Origin: Phoronis ovalis
Lineage: Eukaryota; Phoronida; Phoronidae
Assembly: GCA_028565635.1 (NCBI GenBank)
Contig: JAOXYB010068134.1
Coordinates: 1-10,085, forward strand
Direction: 5' to 3'
DNA length: 10,085 nt
Position 1 is the stretch's first letter, and each line of letters opens with the position of its first letter. Shown here piece after piece: positions 1 through 8,507 of this stretch. The translations under genes and the position numbers were made by a program. The notes under the pieces are model-generated. The model worked only from the letters and a program-made list of their open reading frames with translations. It did no database searches and was not told the DNA's origin.

Positions 1-210
1 AACCAACTTCACGTTACACGCATTGTATACACAGCCATTTTGGAATAAATGTCCGCATACGGGCACTTCAGAAAATCATGGGAAAATGATGACGTCATTA
101 CTGAACAGTGCTATACAAATTACACAGTATGGTATCCTCACAGATGATTGTAGGATTATTATTTTTGTCTCTCTAGCTTGTACCTAATAGTTGTTTTAAA
201 TACTTAACAG
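1..210. other. Non-coding flank or intron upstream of the first visible BUD13 exon
   Basis: No coding exon can be supported here. The segment ends in a good 3' splice site, TACTTAACAG at 201-210, so its right part is intron. The conserved BUD13 N-terminus (a short start exon followed by a lysine-rich stretch) is not visible and must lie further left. The only notable short site is the perfect palindrome TGACGTCA at 90-97. Confidence 0.5.
90..97. promoter_or_regulatory. CRE-like palindrome TGACGTCA
   Basis: The perfect 8-bp cyclic-AMP response element consensus (CREB/ATF type) is present, extended to TGATGACGTCATTA by flanking bases. An 8-bp match is expected by chance about once per 65 kb, and nothing else here marks a promoter. 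It is listed only as a possible intronic or upstream regulatory site. Confidence 0.2.
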
Positions 211-242
211 AACCTGCTGAGCACAATGGAAGTTTTGGAAAG
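211..242 (+). CDS. BUD13: Small 5' exon of BUD13 (tentative)
   Basis: The 32-nt exon is bounded by TACTTAACAG and the donor GTAATT. It can join the next exon in two open ways. Entering with one borrowed base and joining at 924 gives [10 protein letters not shown] then IIDDDV. Entering in phase 0 and joining at 917 gives STMEVLER then VQIIDDDV, and this frame contains an ATG at 225. The first uses a CAG acceptor and yields KIIDDDVD, which resembles other BUD13 proteins; I slightly prefer it. No conserved motif lies inside the exon itself, so its identity rests on splice signals and phase. Confidence 0.55.
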
Positions 243-3200
243 GTAATTAAAGCTCTTAACTATATATTTTGCTGAATGGTTGGCAATGCAAGTTATATTT
301 ATTTAGTATAACTGAGGTAAATAATTGTATGGGTTTATTAGGATTTAGTTTGCATATACAAAGAATATTTTGTTGGATGAAGAATCTGTTAGATTCTTCA
401 TAGAATGACCTCAGTCCCTTTTGGGTGTTTTTAAACCTTATTCATTTATAACTTTTCAAAATGTTTTCCTGTTTTTTAGTTTACACCATTACCTTTTACC
501 CAGTATCAAATATTTATCCAGTATCAAATATTTATCCAGTATCAAATGTTCACCCAGCATCAAATGTACACCCAAAGGTTCTGCATATATACCAAAACAG
601 CATATATTAAATAATTAAAAACAAGTATTGACACTTTTTAGGGACTTACATCATTTCTTCTGCTCACATGTGTAATAGTATACAACCAAATATTATGATA
701 TTTTACAATAAATGATATTATAATAATAATACGCAGAAAACAGTCTGGACTACAGACTAGATTCTTCATTGTGTCTTTCATGTTTTTGTCAAACAAGGCC
801 TGCCTACTACGTAACCCTATTTTTTCGCATTGTTAGCACAAATATGCCTATGTTTATTAGTCCTTAGCTTTGTGTATGAGTTTAAATCGTAATAAGCAGT
901 TGTTGTTTTCTTGAAGGGTTCAGATTATTGACGATGATGTAGACTTCAACGAACTTTTACCAGAAAACTTACAGAACACTCTTGAGGAAGATGTCGGTGA
1001 TAATGATCCGATAGTGGCAGGAATTATCGATGAAAGACCAGAGGAAGTGAAACGTATGGAAGAGTACAGAGAATCTGGAAAATGGAAAACATTACTACAT
1101 GGTCAGTTAGCTTGTCTTGGTGTTTTGGTTGGTGTATGCGTTACGAGTAAACTAAACCTCTATAGTTTACGAAAATGTGAATAAAATGAAGTTATAACAA
1201 TTAGTATGTGAAGTAATTTTTAGGCAGAAGCCTAGTGCCGTAGGTGATCTTTTGCTCGCTCACTCACTCACTCACTCACTCACTCACTCACTCACTCAAC
1301 AATTTCCACAATACTTTGCAGGAGACATTGATCCATGTTGCACCATTAACACTGGTTATAAATACATAACAAGATTCCTGTTGTTATTGGGTTCCCACCC
1401 ACCTGTTTGAGTCCTGCACTTGTTTGAAGAAAATTTGATTCTTTTTTTGAACTGAAACCTAGGCTAGTGCAAAATCTCACATTTTTTCTCAGTATTTATT
1501 TCACTTGAAGGGATCTATTAAAGGTCCCACTATGTCTTGTTATTATGTTCCCTGCAAGTGCTAAAATCATATTATTGTCTGAAACATGGAAACATCAATA
1601 TGTAAACAACTGCCAAAAGCAAATACTAAAAACAACTGCTAAAATATTGAAATGCTCTAAACAGGCATGTTATGCCTCTTATGCTTCGCTTTTATGTCAC
1701 TGATTAATTTAGTGTGTAAGTTGCCTGTCGAAGTTTCAAAGTACTTGTAAAACATATAAGTGTTGGCCTTAATTATCACGTTTTGCTGTTTCAGATAATA
1801 AGCATGAAAGACATGACTCAGATTCTGACCAATCTCCAAATAAACATAACTCAGATTCTGACCAACCGGTTGGTACCAACCAAAGGAGGCATGATTCAGA
1901 TTCTGACCAATCACCACCTAAGAGACAAAAAAGACATGATTCAGATTCTGATCAATCACCACCTAGAAAACAAAAAAGACATGATTCAGATTCTGATCAG
2001 TCACCTCATAGAAAACAAAAGAGACATGATTCTGATTCTGATCAGTCACCTCCTAGAAGGCGAAAAAGACACGATTCAGGTTCTGACCAATCACCACCTA
2101 GGAAACCAGCAAAACGCAATTCAGATTCTGACCAGTCACCTCCTAGAAGGCAAAAAAGACACGATTCTGGCTCTGACCAGTCGCCACCTAGGAGGCAAAG
2201 GCAATCAGAAAAGAAAAGTATAAAAGCTGAGGAAAAAATGTCAAAAACTTTGTCTGGGAAAATAGCTGGATTATCTAGTGCCCGGGATATGAAAAGGGAG
2301 GCTGAAAAATTAAAAGATAAAGAGAATGCAATGTTCAGTAAGGTAATATAATAATTTTTCTGATCTTCTGTTGTGTGGCCTGACTTTAAATTTTTTTTTT
2401 AGCATTGCTGAAGTATGAAGTGAGTATTTAAAAGCATGATAATATTGTACACTCACACAGTGCAGCATGGTGAGAAACTATTAATTTGTTGTAGTCAGAT
2501 TGCCATGGGTGAATACTAGGGTATTTCCATTTCTGATAATGTATGGAATCCTTTGTGATCAAAGCCGTTGAACTCCAGTTCCAGTCGTGAATCGGGAATG
2601 ACTATAATTTAAAAAGAACTGGATGTACAAAATGTGAGACTTTACTAAACGATGATAGCATTAACAATAAAACATTAAGTACATGTAATTGCTATCTGTT
2701 TGGATAATTCACCACTTGGGGCAAGGGACTGTCACTTTTATACTTCCTGATTAATAGAAGGGGTTGTTATGAGCAATGCACCCCCTGCTATTTTGTCATT
2801 GCTAAACTTTACTTATTCCATAAGATCTTGAAATGACGCTTATATTTAAAATGATTTGCGATATAAATGTCACAGCAGTTTAATAATATAATAAATTCAT
2901 AATCACGTGCATATAAAAAAATATTTAAAATTTCCAGAACTATTTGTGAATGTCGTAGCAGTTTAATAATACAAGAAATTCATAAAAAATGATGAATACT
3001 TTCAGAATTAGTTGGTCCAAGTAATTTGGAAACTCCTATCAATAACTAGGACTCTATTCAGCAATCCTAAGAGAATACAAAAGGAAGGCTGCAATGTATA
3101 ATACATTGTACTTATATATAGTTTAATTATGTCCAATTGAGGAATAATTATGATAAATCAACCAGCTTCTAAAGGTCGATCTTCCTTACATGTAGGTGGC

Positions 3201-5868
3201 CTTTATGGACAGGTTTGAATAGAATCTTCTTGTTTGATCTTGAAATCAAAGATAACCGTACCAGGGAAGCCAGCAGATTACTGTGTGTGAGTAAACACCA
3301 TGTATTATTGCTGCCTTCCTAGCTAGTCATGCTAGAAAAACTAATAGTTCACATGACATTCTTACCTGTATTTTCCAGATCGATGATGATACTTTGGGTC
3401 GTAATTCCACTACTGTATTTCGTGATAAAAGTGGGAAACGTCGGAATCTGAAAGAAGAGAAACGCCTTCAAAAGGCTGATGAAAGGAAAAAAGTTGAAGA
3501 GGAGGAAAAATATATGGAATGGGGGAAAGGGTAAGAAATGATTTTATTCCTTGACTGTTTGACTAGATCTTTTGCATACTGGAGGCTTTATTAAGGTGTT
3601 TTATTCTGTTTTGTAAAAGTGTACAGTGTTATAACATACCTACGTGTGTATAAATATAAGATACATGACAGTGGAACATATGTCATATGAAGTATCTGCA
3701 TTGTATTCCAAAATTAAGGCTCTAGAAAAAGATCTAAAAGAAATTAAATCTTTCAACTTAAAACAGGTTTAAAGGGCACAATAAAGTTCTACTTGGAGAT
3801 GGCAATATTAAATATAAAAGCGTCGTCATAAGCTTTGAGGAATCTGTTCCATTTGAAAAAAGATCTACATGTACATTAAATTTGAATTATACCAATAAAG
3901 AAAGGTACAGAAAGCAATACCTATGGTTTGCACCTGAATTAGTTTCTGGCACAAAGCTGTTTTCGACAGGAACCAATGCTTATTCATTTGGACTATTCGT
4001 AAAAGATTTTTTATCAAAACTGTAATTAAATAATCTGCAAAATATCAGTGACAAAACGAATTTCTATGAATATATTTGTAGGCTTATGACATTATTATAG
4101 ATTACCACATTAACTATTACATGGGTACAATGACCTATATCAGTCTGAATAAACATGTGCATTAGCGAATTTTGAGCATTAAATAGAAATAGCTGCCTTT
4201 CATTTCAAACTATAGGTATTAATCAAATCCAGCTGTGATCATCTTTTCTATTCAAATCTATTAATTCTTACCGTTATGAAAGGTATTACGATGTAAAAGT
4301 TTTATTTTGACTCGGTTTACTGTAGCTCGGATTTTATGCTCACGACCTTGAGGTTTTTATTGGGAGGGAGATTCTGCTCCAAAACGGGAAACTCACACTC
4401 AAAACCTGAGACCTGACAGGCTAAATAAAGAAAAATGTCCAGCTTCATAATAAGGCTTTGACATCACCACACTAATCCATGTGTAACTAATGAATTGTGT
4501 GCATTTATCACATGCTTTAAAGCATGAAAAAAGACAATCTTTTGATTCTTTTTAAAAGCAATTCTGTATTAACTATGAGTGATTCATTTACCTCATACAC
4601 TTGGTAGCATTCAGTTCTTTTCAGTTCAAAAATGGACATTTTATGTAGTTTTGGGGTACCAAGTGGTACTTTCATGAGCTTGACAGATGCACAAACTTCA
4701 TTCGTTACCAGTTACTCATAGCTCATCACTCGTAGCTGGCCATGGTTGCTCATCACTCATATCTATGAATCTTAAGCTCTTTAATATCTTCACCAGTGCA
4801 GGTGACATCTGGTGGAAACAAGAAACCGGCACTTTCGCAATGATCAAAGATCAGATGTCAGAGTTCACCTGCATTGCCGGGTTGATGTAAATGTTGTGTC
4901 GTAGATTTAGCCGTTAAGTTAATTTATTAATATAATTTTAATGTATTTCTGGAATATTTTGAATTGTTTTAGACTTAAACAAAAAGCAGAGCAAGAGCAA
5001 ACAATAGAAGAGCATCTTCATGAGATGTCCAAACCGTTGGCTCGCTACAAAGATGACACAGACCTCGACAAAATGCTCAAAGAACAAGCTAGGGACGGGG
5101 ACCCTATGCTAGCATACCTTAAGAAGAAAAAATCTGGTGCTACTAAGGGTGGACAAATCAAAGGTTTGTGAGAATGCCTCTTTCATTTTCTTATGTACAA
5201 TATGACCGGAATAATGTTATAGAACTCACCTGTGTACAAATTCCAAGCACCCCTGAAATATTAGATATTAATCTTTTTTTTTGTATCCAGTTGAAAGGCC
5301 ACTATCAGATGAAACACTGATCAAAATTCTGACAATATTTAACCACATCAATCGCTAACTAAACCTTAGTGAAGCCACCGATTGCACATGCACAATTTGT
5401 GAATGGATGGTGATGCAATTTTGCATGCATTTGGGTTGCAACAGGAGGCTCATCCTGTAATCTGTTGAAATTCTCATGAAATATTCTATTCATGCAGGTA
5501 GTAGCCATGTTCACCCAGCTATTAATGTACATTTAAATTCTTATAAAAAACAATAATATGTATGTTACTTACTGACTTAGCTAGTGACGTTCCTGGTAAT
5601 TTATTTGTAGCACCATTACTTTTAAACATGATTAATGAAAAACCAACTATCTTGAAATGACCTTTACATTATACTCGTTGTTTTCTTTGCAGAGAAGCCA
5701 AGATACAGGGGTCCGACACCTGCACCCAACCGTTATGGTATAATGCCTGGTTACCGTTGGGATGGCGTAGACAGGTCAAATGGGTTTGAGAAGCAATTCT
5801 TTATGAAACAGGCCAATAGGAAAGCTGTTGCGACCGAAGCCTTCCAGTGGAGCACAGAAGATATGTGA
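211..5868 (+). CDS. BUD13: BUD13 homolog, RES splicing-complex subunit (5'-partial, six exons)
   Basis: BUD13 is a nuclear spliceosome-associated protein. With SNIP1/Pml1 and RBMX2/Snu17 it forms the RES complex, which aids splicing and nuclear retention of pre-mRNA. Exons seen: 211-242, 924-1101, 1795-2342, 3379-3530, 4973-5163 and 5693-5868, with GT-AG borders and consistent phases, giving about 424 residues in the window. Diagnostic blocks in order are IIDDDVDF and [14 protein letters not shown] (exon 2), nine [12 protein letters not shown]-type repeats then a Lys/Glu-rich linker (exon 3), [14 protein letters not shown] and EWGKG (exon 4), [19 protein letters not shown] and [12 protein letters not shown] (exon 5), and [28 protein letters not shown] and the terminal WSTEDM before TGA 5866-5868 (exon 6). 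The C-terminal part matches the conserved region that binds the RES RRM partner. The donor of exon 5, GTTTGT, is weak. The start codon is off-window, and the small first exon is the least certain. The vertebrate protein is longer, about 600 residues, probably mostly from extra repeats. Confidence 0.93.
377..401. repeat. Perfect 11-bp inverted repeat with 3-nt loop
   Basis: ATGAAGAATCT at 377-387 is followed by GTT and the exact reverse complement AGATTCTTCAT at 391-401. The same AGATTCTTCAT word recurs at 759-769, so the two outer copies (377-387 and 759-769) could also be read as short terminal inverted repeats of a roughly 390-bp element. Confidence 0.75.
500..573. repeat. 18-bp minisatellite, four copies
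   Basis: Unit CCAGTATCAAATATTTAT occurs exactly at 500-517 and 518-535, then with changes at 536-553 (CCAGTATCAAATGTTCAC) and 554-571 (CCAGCATCAAATGTACAC), followed by CC. The period is a multiple of three, which keeps a reading frame open across it without implying a gene. Confidence 0.9.
1102..1794 (+). other. BUD13 intron containing a CTCA microsatellite
   Basis: The intron runs from donor GTCAGT to acceptor TGCTGTTTCAG. It contains the (CTCA)10 run at 1259-1298 and AT-rich single-copy-looking sequence. A minus-strand open stretch at 1657-1917 overlaps the acceptor and the repeat exon and has no recognisable content. No further gene is seen. Confidence 0.75.
1259..1298. repeat. (CTCA)10 tetranucleotide microsatellite
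   Basis: Ten uninterrupted CTCA units are preceded by the imperfect unit CTCG at 1255-1258. It lies inside a BUD13 intron, and its length makes copy-number polymorphism likely. Confidence 0.97.
1807..2202 (+). repeat. BUD13: Coding tandem repeat: nine Arg/Ser/Asp-rich units in BUD13
   Basis: Nine units of 12 to 16 residues follow the pattern [15 protein letters not shown]. Successive endings are [54 protein letters not shown] and SPPRRQR. The unit spans 36-48 bp at DNA level, most often 45 bp. The central copies are the most alike and the outer ones the most diverged, as expected for unequal exchange or slippage. SD and SP dipeptides flanked by arginine suggest a disordered, phosphorylatable RS-like segment. 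Human BUD13 has a comparable, longer RHDSPDPSPPRR-type array. Confidence 0.9.
2343..3378 (+). other. BUD13 intron with an 80-bp duplication
   Basis: The intron runs from donor GTAATA to acceptor CTGTATTTTCCAG. It is AT-rich with no coding signal. It holds a two-copy direct repeat (2842-2902 and 2921-2985) and the short palindrome TTTGATCTTGAAATCAAA around 3233-3250. I recognise no transposon in it. Confidence 0.7.
2842..2985. repeat. Diverged two-copy direct repeat, spacing about 80 bp
   Basis: ATATTTAAAAT at 2842-2852 recurs at 2921-2931. AATGTC(AC)AGCAGTTTAATAATA followed by AAATTCATAA around 2866-2902 recurs around 2949-2985 with few changes. Offsets of 79 to 83 bp show small indels between the copies. 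Confidence 0.75.
3665..4025 (+). pseudogene. Broken protein-kinase-like fragment inside a BUD13 intron
   Basis: Two overlapping frames look protein-coding. Frame one (ATG 3665 to TAA 3770-3772) encodes a short heptad-rich segment, [16 protein letters not shown], probably coiled coil. Frame two (open 3762-4025, stop TAA 4023-4025, no ATG) has kinase landmarks in order: [11 protein letters not shown] (the strand after the catalytic loop), VVISFEES where kinases have a DFG, a charged [12 protein letters not shown] segment, FAPELVSG (APE motif) and NAYSFGLF (the D-x-x-S-F-G helix, with Asp replaced by Asn). This order matches a kinase-like family that I recall as common in cnidarians and molluscs, typically with VVIDFG and HxIAPD/E. 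The catalytic-loop Asp is not encoded and the DFG Asp is Ser, so it cannot be an active kinase. A frame change at about 3760-3770, the absence of an N-lobe and the short end argue for a retro-inserted or degraded gene piece. Confidence 0.62.
4791..4880. repeat. Nested short inverted repeats in an intron
   Basis: CACCAG at 4791-4796 pairs with CTGGTG at 4809-4814. The wider GTGCAGGTGACATCTG (4796-4811) pairs imperfectly with CAGATGTCA plus CACCTGCA (4853-4874), with a 5-base insertion between the two parts. The segment could fold as alternative hairpins; no function is assigned. Confidence 0.5.
5164..5692 (+). other. Last BUD13 intron
   Basis: The intron runs from the weak donor GTTTGT to a strong acceptor, TTGTTTTCTTTGCAG. 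I see no gene, tandem repeat or known element in it. Confidence 0.75.
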
Positions 5869-6173
5869 TCTTGAGATAGGTTGAATTCCTATGAAAATGT
5901 TTTTAGAATAGGACCATTTCTTTGACCATCAGTTTACAGTATGGTATGAAATCAGTGTATTAATTTAATGTGTATTGAATACATATATCTCACATTTTGA
6001 TTATTCAATATCCCTATGGTGACAAAAACTGGAACTGTAAGTTGAAATGGTCCTTTTATTTCGTAAATATGAAAACCTCCATTTTGTATATCATGTATTA
6101 CTTTGGTTATACAGGTTCATGTTATTATCTTTTTTCTGCTATATTTTGTGTACATATTGCATTGCATTTTGTA
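5869..6173 (+). other. BUD13 3' flank, probable 3' UTR
   Basis: The sequence directly after the BUD13 stop is AT-rich. I find no AATAAA here. The nearest plausible signals are ATTAAA near 6614 and near 7094 and AATAAA at about 7216, all inside the following tandem repeats. The 69-codon open stretch at 5997-6206 has no recognisable features. Confidence 0.5.
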
Positions 6174-7235
6174 ACCATATTGGTGATATGTCTCAAAACC
6201 ATCTAGTTTACACCCACGGTTAGGATTGACGCAGGCAACATCTATTTGGGATCTCATCTCGCAAGGGCTTGATATATGGTAAAACCTGCCTTGTGCCCCA
6301 CAATTGTGGAAAAAATATTTTGAATGTCGTTTTCATTTTAAGAGAAAGACAATGTTGCAAATGTGAAGTAACTACCAGCAAATTAGATATGAAGTATTCT
6401 CAATTATACATAAATTTTAGGATAGAAATATATCTTAAAGTTTGTCACCTTAAATTTCGAAGATTCTCTGGACTCCCTGCTGTAAGCGTCTTGCACTTTT
6501 GATTTTAGTTTCATAAACAGGGTTAGCATTTGACCAAGATTCTTGGGTGGAACATCTTACTGGTGCTGTTGCTCACATGGTAATTTCATTTCTGCAGCCA
6601 TCCATTCCATGAAATTAAAAGTGTTGCGCTTTTTCTTTTCCCGTTTTAAACGCCTTGACCACATTGGTGATATATCTCAAAACTCTTCTAGTTCATCCCC
6701 ACGGTTAGGATCAATGCAGGTAACAGGGTTTTGGATGTCGTCCTGCAAGGGCTTTGTCTGTGGTGTATTCTGTCTCATGATTGCCATTTGTGATATAAGG
6801 CAATAGACAATGTTGCAAATGTGAAATAACTACCAACAAATTAGATATGAAGTATGCTCAAGTATACATAGATTTTAGGATAGAAATATATCTTAAAGTT
6901 TGTCACTTTAAATTTCGTAGATTCTCTGGACTCCTTGCTGTAAGCTTCTTGCACCATTCTACCTAGTGACAAGGTGTCTGACATAACTAACTTTTGATTT
7001 TAGTTTCATAAACAGGGTTAGCATTTGACCAAGATGCTTGGCTGAACATCTGACTGGTTCTGTTGCTCACATGGTGATTTCATTTCTGATTACATGAAAT
7101 TAAAGTGTTGCACTTTTCTTTTCCCAACTTTAAACGCCTTGATCACATTGGTGATATACATGTATCTCAAAACAATGTGATAGACAGTGTTGCAAATGTG
7201 AAATAATTACCAACAAATAAAGTATGAAGTGTACA
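6174..7235. repeat. Three tandem units with 484-bp spacing, third truncated
   Basis: The word TGGTGATAT occurs at 6181, 6665 and 7149, 484 bp apart both times. Blocks shared between units include CACGGTTAGGAT, ATGTTGCAAATGTGAA, GATAGAAATATATCTTAAAG, AGATTCTCTGGACTCC, TTCATAAACAGGGTTAGC and GTTGCTCACATGG. Unit 1 is about 6174-6658, unit 2 about 6659-7142 and unit 3 about 7143-7235. Units 1 and 2 differ by compensating indels: unit 2 has a 37-bp insertion at 6955-6991, while unit 1 has a longer segment around 6275-6345. Unit 3 lacks roughly 130 bp after CTCAAAAC and then ends. Open stretches at 6269-6502 and 6543-6806 lie in non-equivalent parts of the units and are not genes. Confidence 0.88.
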
Positions 7236-7638
7236 CTTAGTGCATAAACACTCTAAAAATATTCTAAATATTATTATGTACTATATAAAACATTAAGTTT
7301 TTGAAAAACATATTGTTTCTAGGTATATGAAGTGATGCCTTATTTTAAAAGCAGCATCTAAAGCCTTGTTCTCACTATACTGTGCGATCAACTGTAGCAC
7401 GATCAACTAAAGTACTAGTGTTGTTATAGTAAGCGCGCTTAACTGAGAATGCCAGAGAAAATTGGGCAAAGGTCGGAAGAAGGGGGGGTCAGAGGATTCC
7501 AACCATAGTTAGTGTGTGAGGTCCATGGGGTGGTAGGATACCAAAACTGCAATATAAGTTTTTTTCATTTCTTGCTTCCTAGTATACTAGGGACCACCCA
7601 TATTGACAGCAGGTCACTTGAATAACTTCAAATCTCAG

Positions 7639-7749
7639 TGATGAAGTGTTTGATTCACTAACAAAGAGAGTAGGTAGCAATAATCAAGGGACGTGAGTAT
7701 GGGCCATAAACAACACATCTCCTAGTAAGTGAATCAAACATTTTCATCA
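7639..7749. repeat. Inverted repeat, 23-24-nt arms, about 65-nt loop
   Basis: The left arm TGATGAAGTGTTTGATTCAC (7639-7658, continuing TAA) is matched by the reverse complement of 7726-7749, which reads TGATGAAAATGTTTGATTCA then CTTA. The arms share TGATGAA and the 13-base TGTTTGATTCACT, with one single-base gap and two mismatches. The intervening sequence is AG-rich and has no coding signal. Confidence 0.85.
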
Positions 7750-7788
7750 TTCTATATCGGCTTTTGTGTTAAAAACATTATAGAAGAC

Positions 7789-7804
7789 AGACTACACGTA
7801 GTCT
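7789..7804. repeat. Hairpin AGACTAC-AC-GTAGTCT near the 3' end of the integrase-like gene
   Basis: A perfect 7-bp stem with a 2-base loop is followed by TTTTT on the plus strand, 21 bp beyond the minus-strand stop codon at 7826-7828. It resembles an intrinsic terminator by shape, but in animal DNA that reading has no support; it could be a chance palindrome or part of a transposon end. Confidence 0.5.
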
Positions 7805-8507
7805 TTTTCCTATCATCAGATCCATTTACTCCGCGGTGCAATTCATAACAAATTCACAAACATTCTTGTACATATCCACAGGATCGTCACCAACTAACGG
7901 ATTAATATCTTGTATGAGTTGCTGCATTTCATCATCTGTGAACGGACATCTTATATTTAATACCTCAACATGTGCTTGTTGACATGCTGCGAGTTGGTCT
8001 GCTGAAATACCAGGATGAGGATCAACTGATGGCACATTTTCATGAAGACGAATGCGATGTTGGTTTGCGTAAAACATCTGTACTGGGGAAAAATTGCCTT
8101 CGACAGATGACGCAGGGTGGTGGTTGTGAGCCCTGTTGAATTCGTTAATAGCAGTATCAATCCTTGGTAGGAACACATAGTTAAGTGCGAAGAGGTCAGT
8201 TTCGTCGTCACGATCCAAAATACCATCTCCCTCTATTCGCATAAAAGTGTTTCTAAAGCCATGCACCACTTGGACATTGACCATGCCATGTAGTCTTTCA
8301 ACTCGTTCGTTGTGCACAGACGAGCCTGCTATGACTGGTCTGGAATCGGTACCTCTGTGTTCTAGCATGTCTGCCCATACCAATCGGTTTTCACTGCCAT
8401 AGTCGGTGCGGATTCTAATAGGCCAGCCATAGTGTTCTACTGCACCCCTAAATTCTCCTTGCACGGTTGTTGCTAAATTGTTCGTGTGGCACTTTAAAAA
8501 CACAACA

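Larger units (their letters stand above)
243..923 (+). other. BUD13 intron with minisatellite and hairpins
   Basis: This GT-AG intron ends in a T-rich tract (TTGTTGTTTTCTTG) before two competing acceptors at 915-916 and 922-923. It contains a perfect 11-bp-stem hairpin at 377-401, an 18-bp minisatellite at 500-573, a 6-bp-stem hairpin at 742-758 and a second copy of one hairpin arm at 759-769. No coding sequence is supported; a 65-codon open stretch at 421-618 is mostly the minisatellite. Confidence 0.7.
3531..4972 (+). other. BUD13 intron hosting a kinase-like pseudogene fragment
   Basis: The intron runs from donor GTAAGA to acceptor TTGAATTGTTTTAG. The left part carries coding-like sequence at 3665-4025, described separately. 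The rest (4026-4972) is non-coding to my reading, with GCTCATCACTCGTA at 4721 repeated as GCTCATCACTCATA about 28 bp later, and nested short inverted repeats at 4791-4880. A 67-codon open stretch at 4687-4890 has no recognisable content. Confidence 0.7.
7236..7825. other. Non-coding spacer between convergent genes
   Basis: No coding sequence is seen. The spacer contains a short repeat of CGATCAACT (7385 and about 7399), a G-rich run near 7482, the long inverted repeat at 7639-7749 and the hairpin at 7789-7804. On the minus strand this is the 3' side of the integrase-like gene; I see no clear AATAAA on that strand. Confidence 0.6.

Noticed and set aside
421-618. 65-codon open frame
   Set aside because: Its length comes from an 18-bp minisatellite within an intron; no coding features.
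1259-1298. CRISPR-like array
   Set aside because: A simple CTCA microsatellite with no spacers; the 500-573 and 1807-2202 repeats are also directly tandem without unique spacers.
1657-1917. 86-codon minus-strand open frame
   Set aside because: It is antisense to an intron end and the BUD13 repeats; its own repeats merely mirror them.
1783-2223. 146-codon plus-strand open frame with a repetitive product
   Set aside because: It is the shifted frame of the BUD13 repeat exon. The frame giving [12 protein letters not shown] units fits the family and joins both neighbouring exons in phase.
4687-4890. 67-codon open frame in the fourth BUD13 intron
   Set aside because: No motif, no splice link to the BUD13 exons, and composition like the surrounding intron.
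5997-6806. Three open frames at 5997-6206, 6269-6502 and 6543-6806
   Set aside because: They lie in the 3' flank and in non-equivalent positions of the 484-bp repeats, and none is conserved between repeat units.
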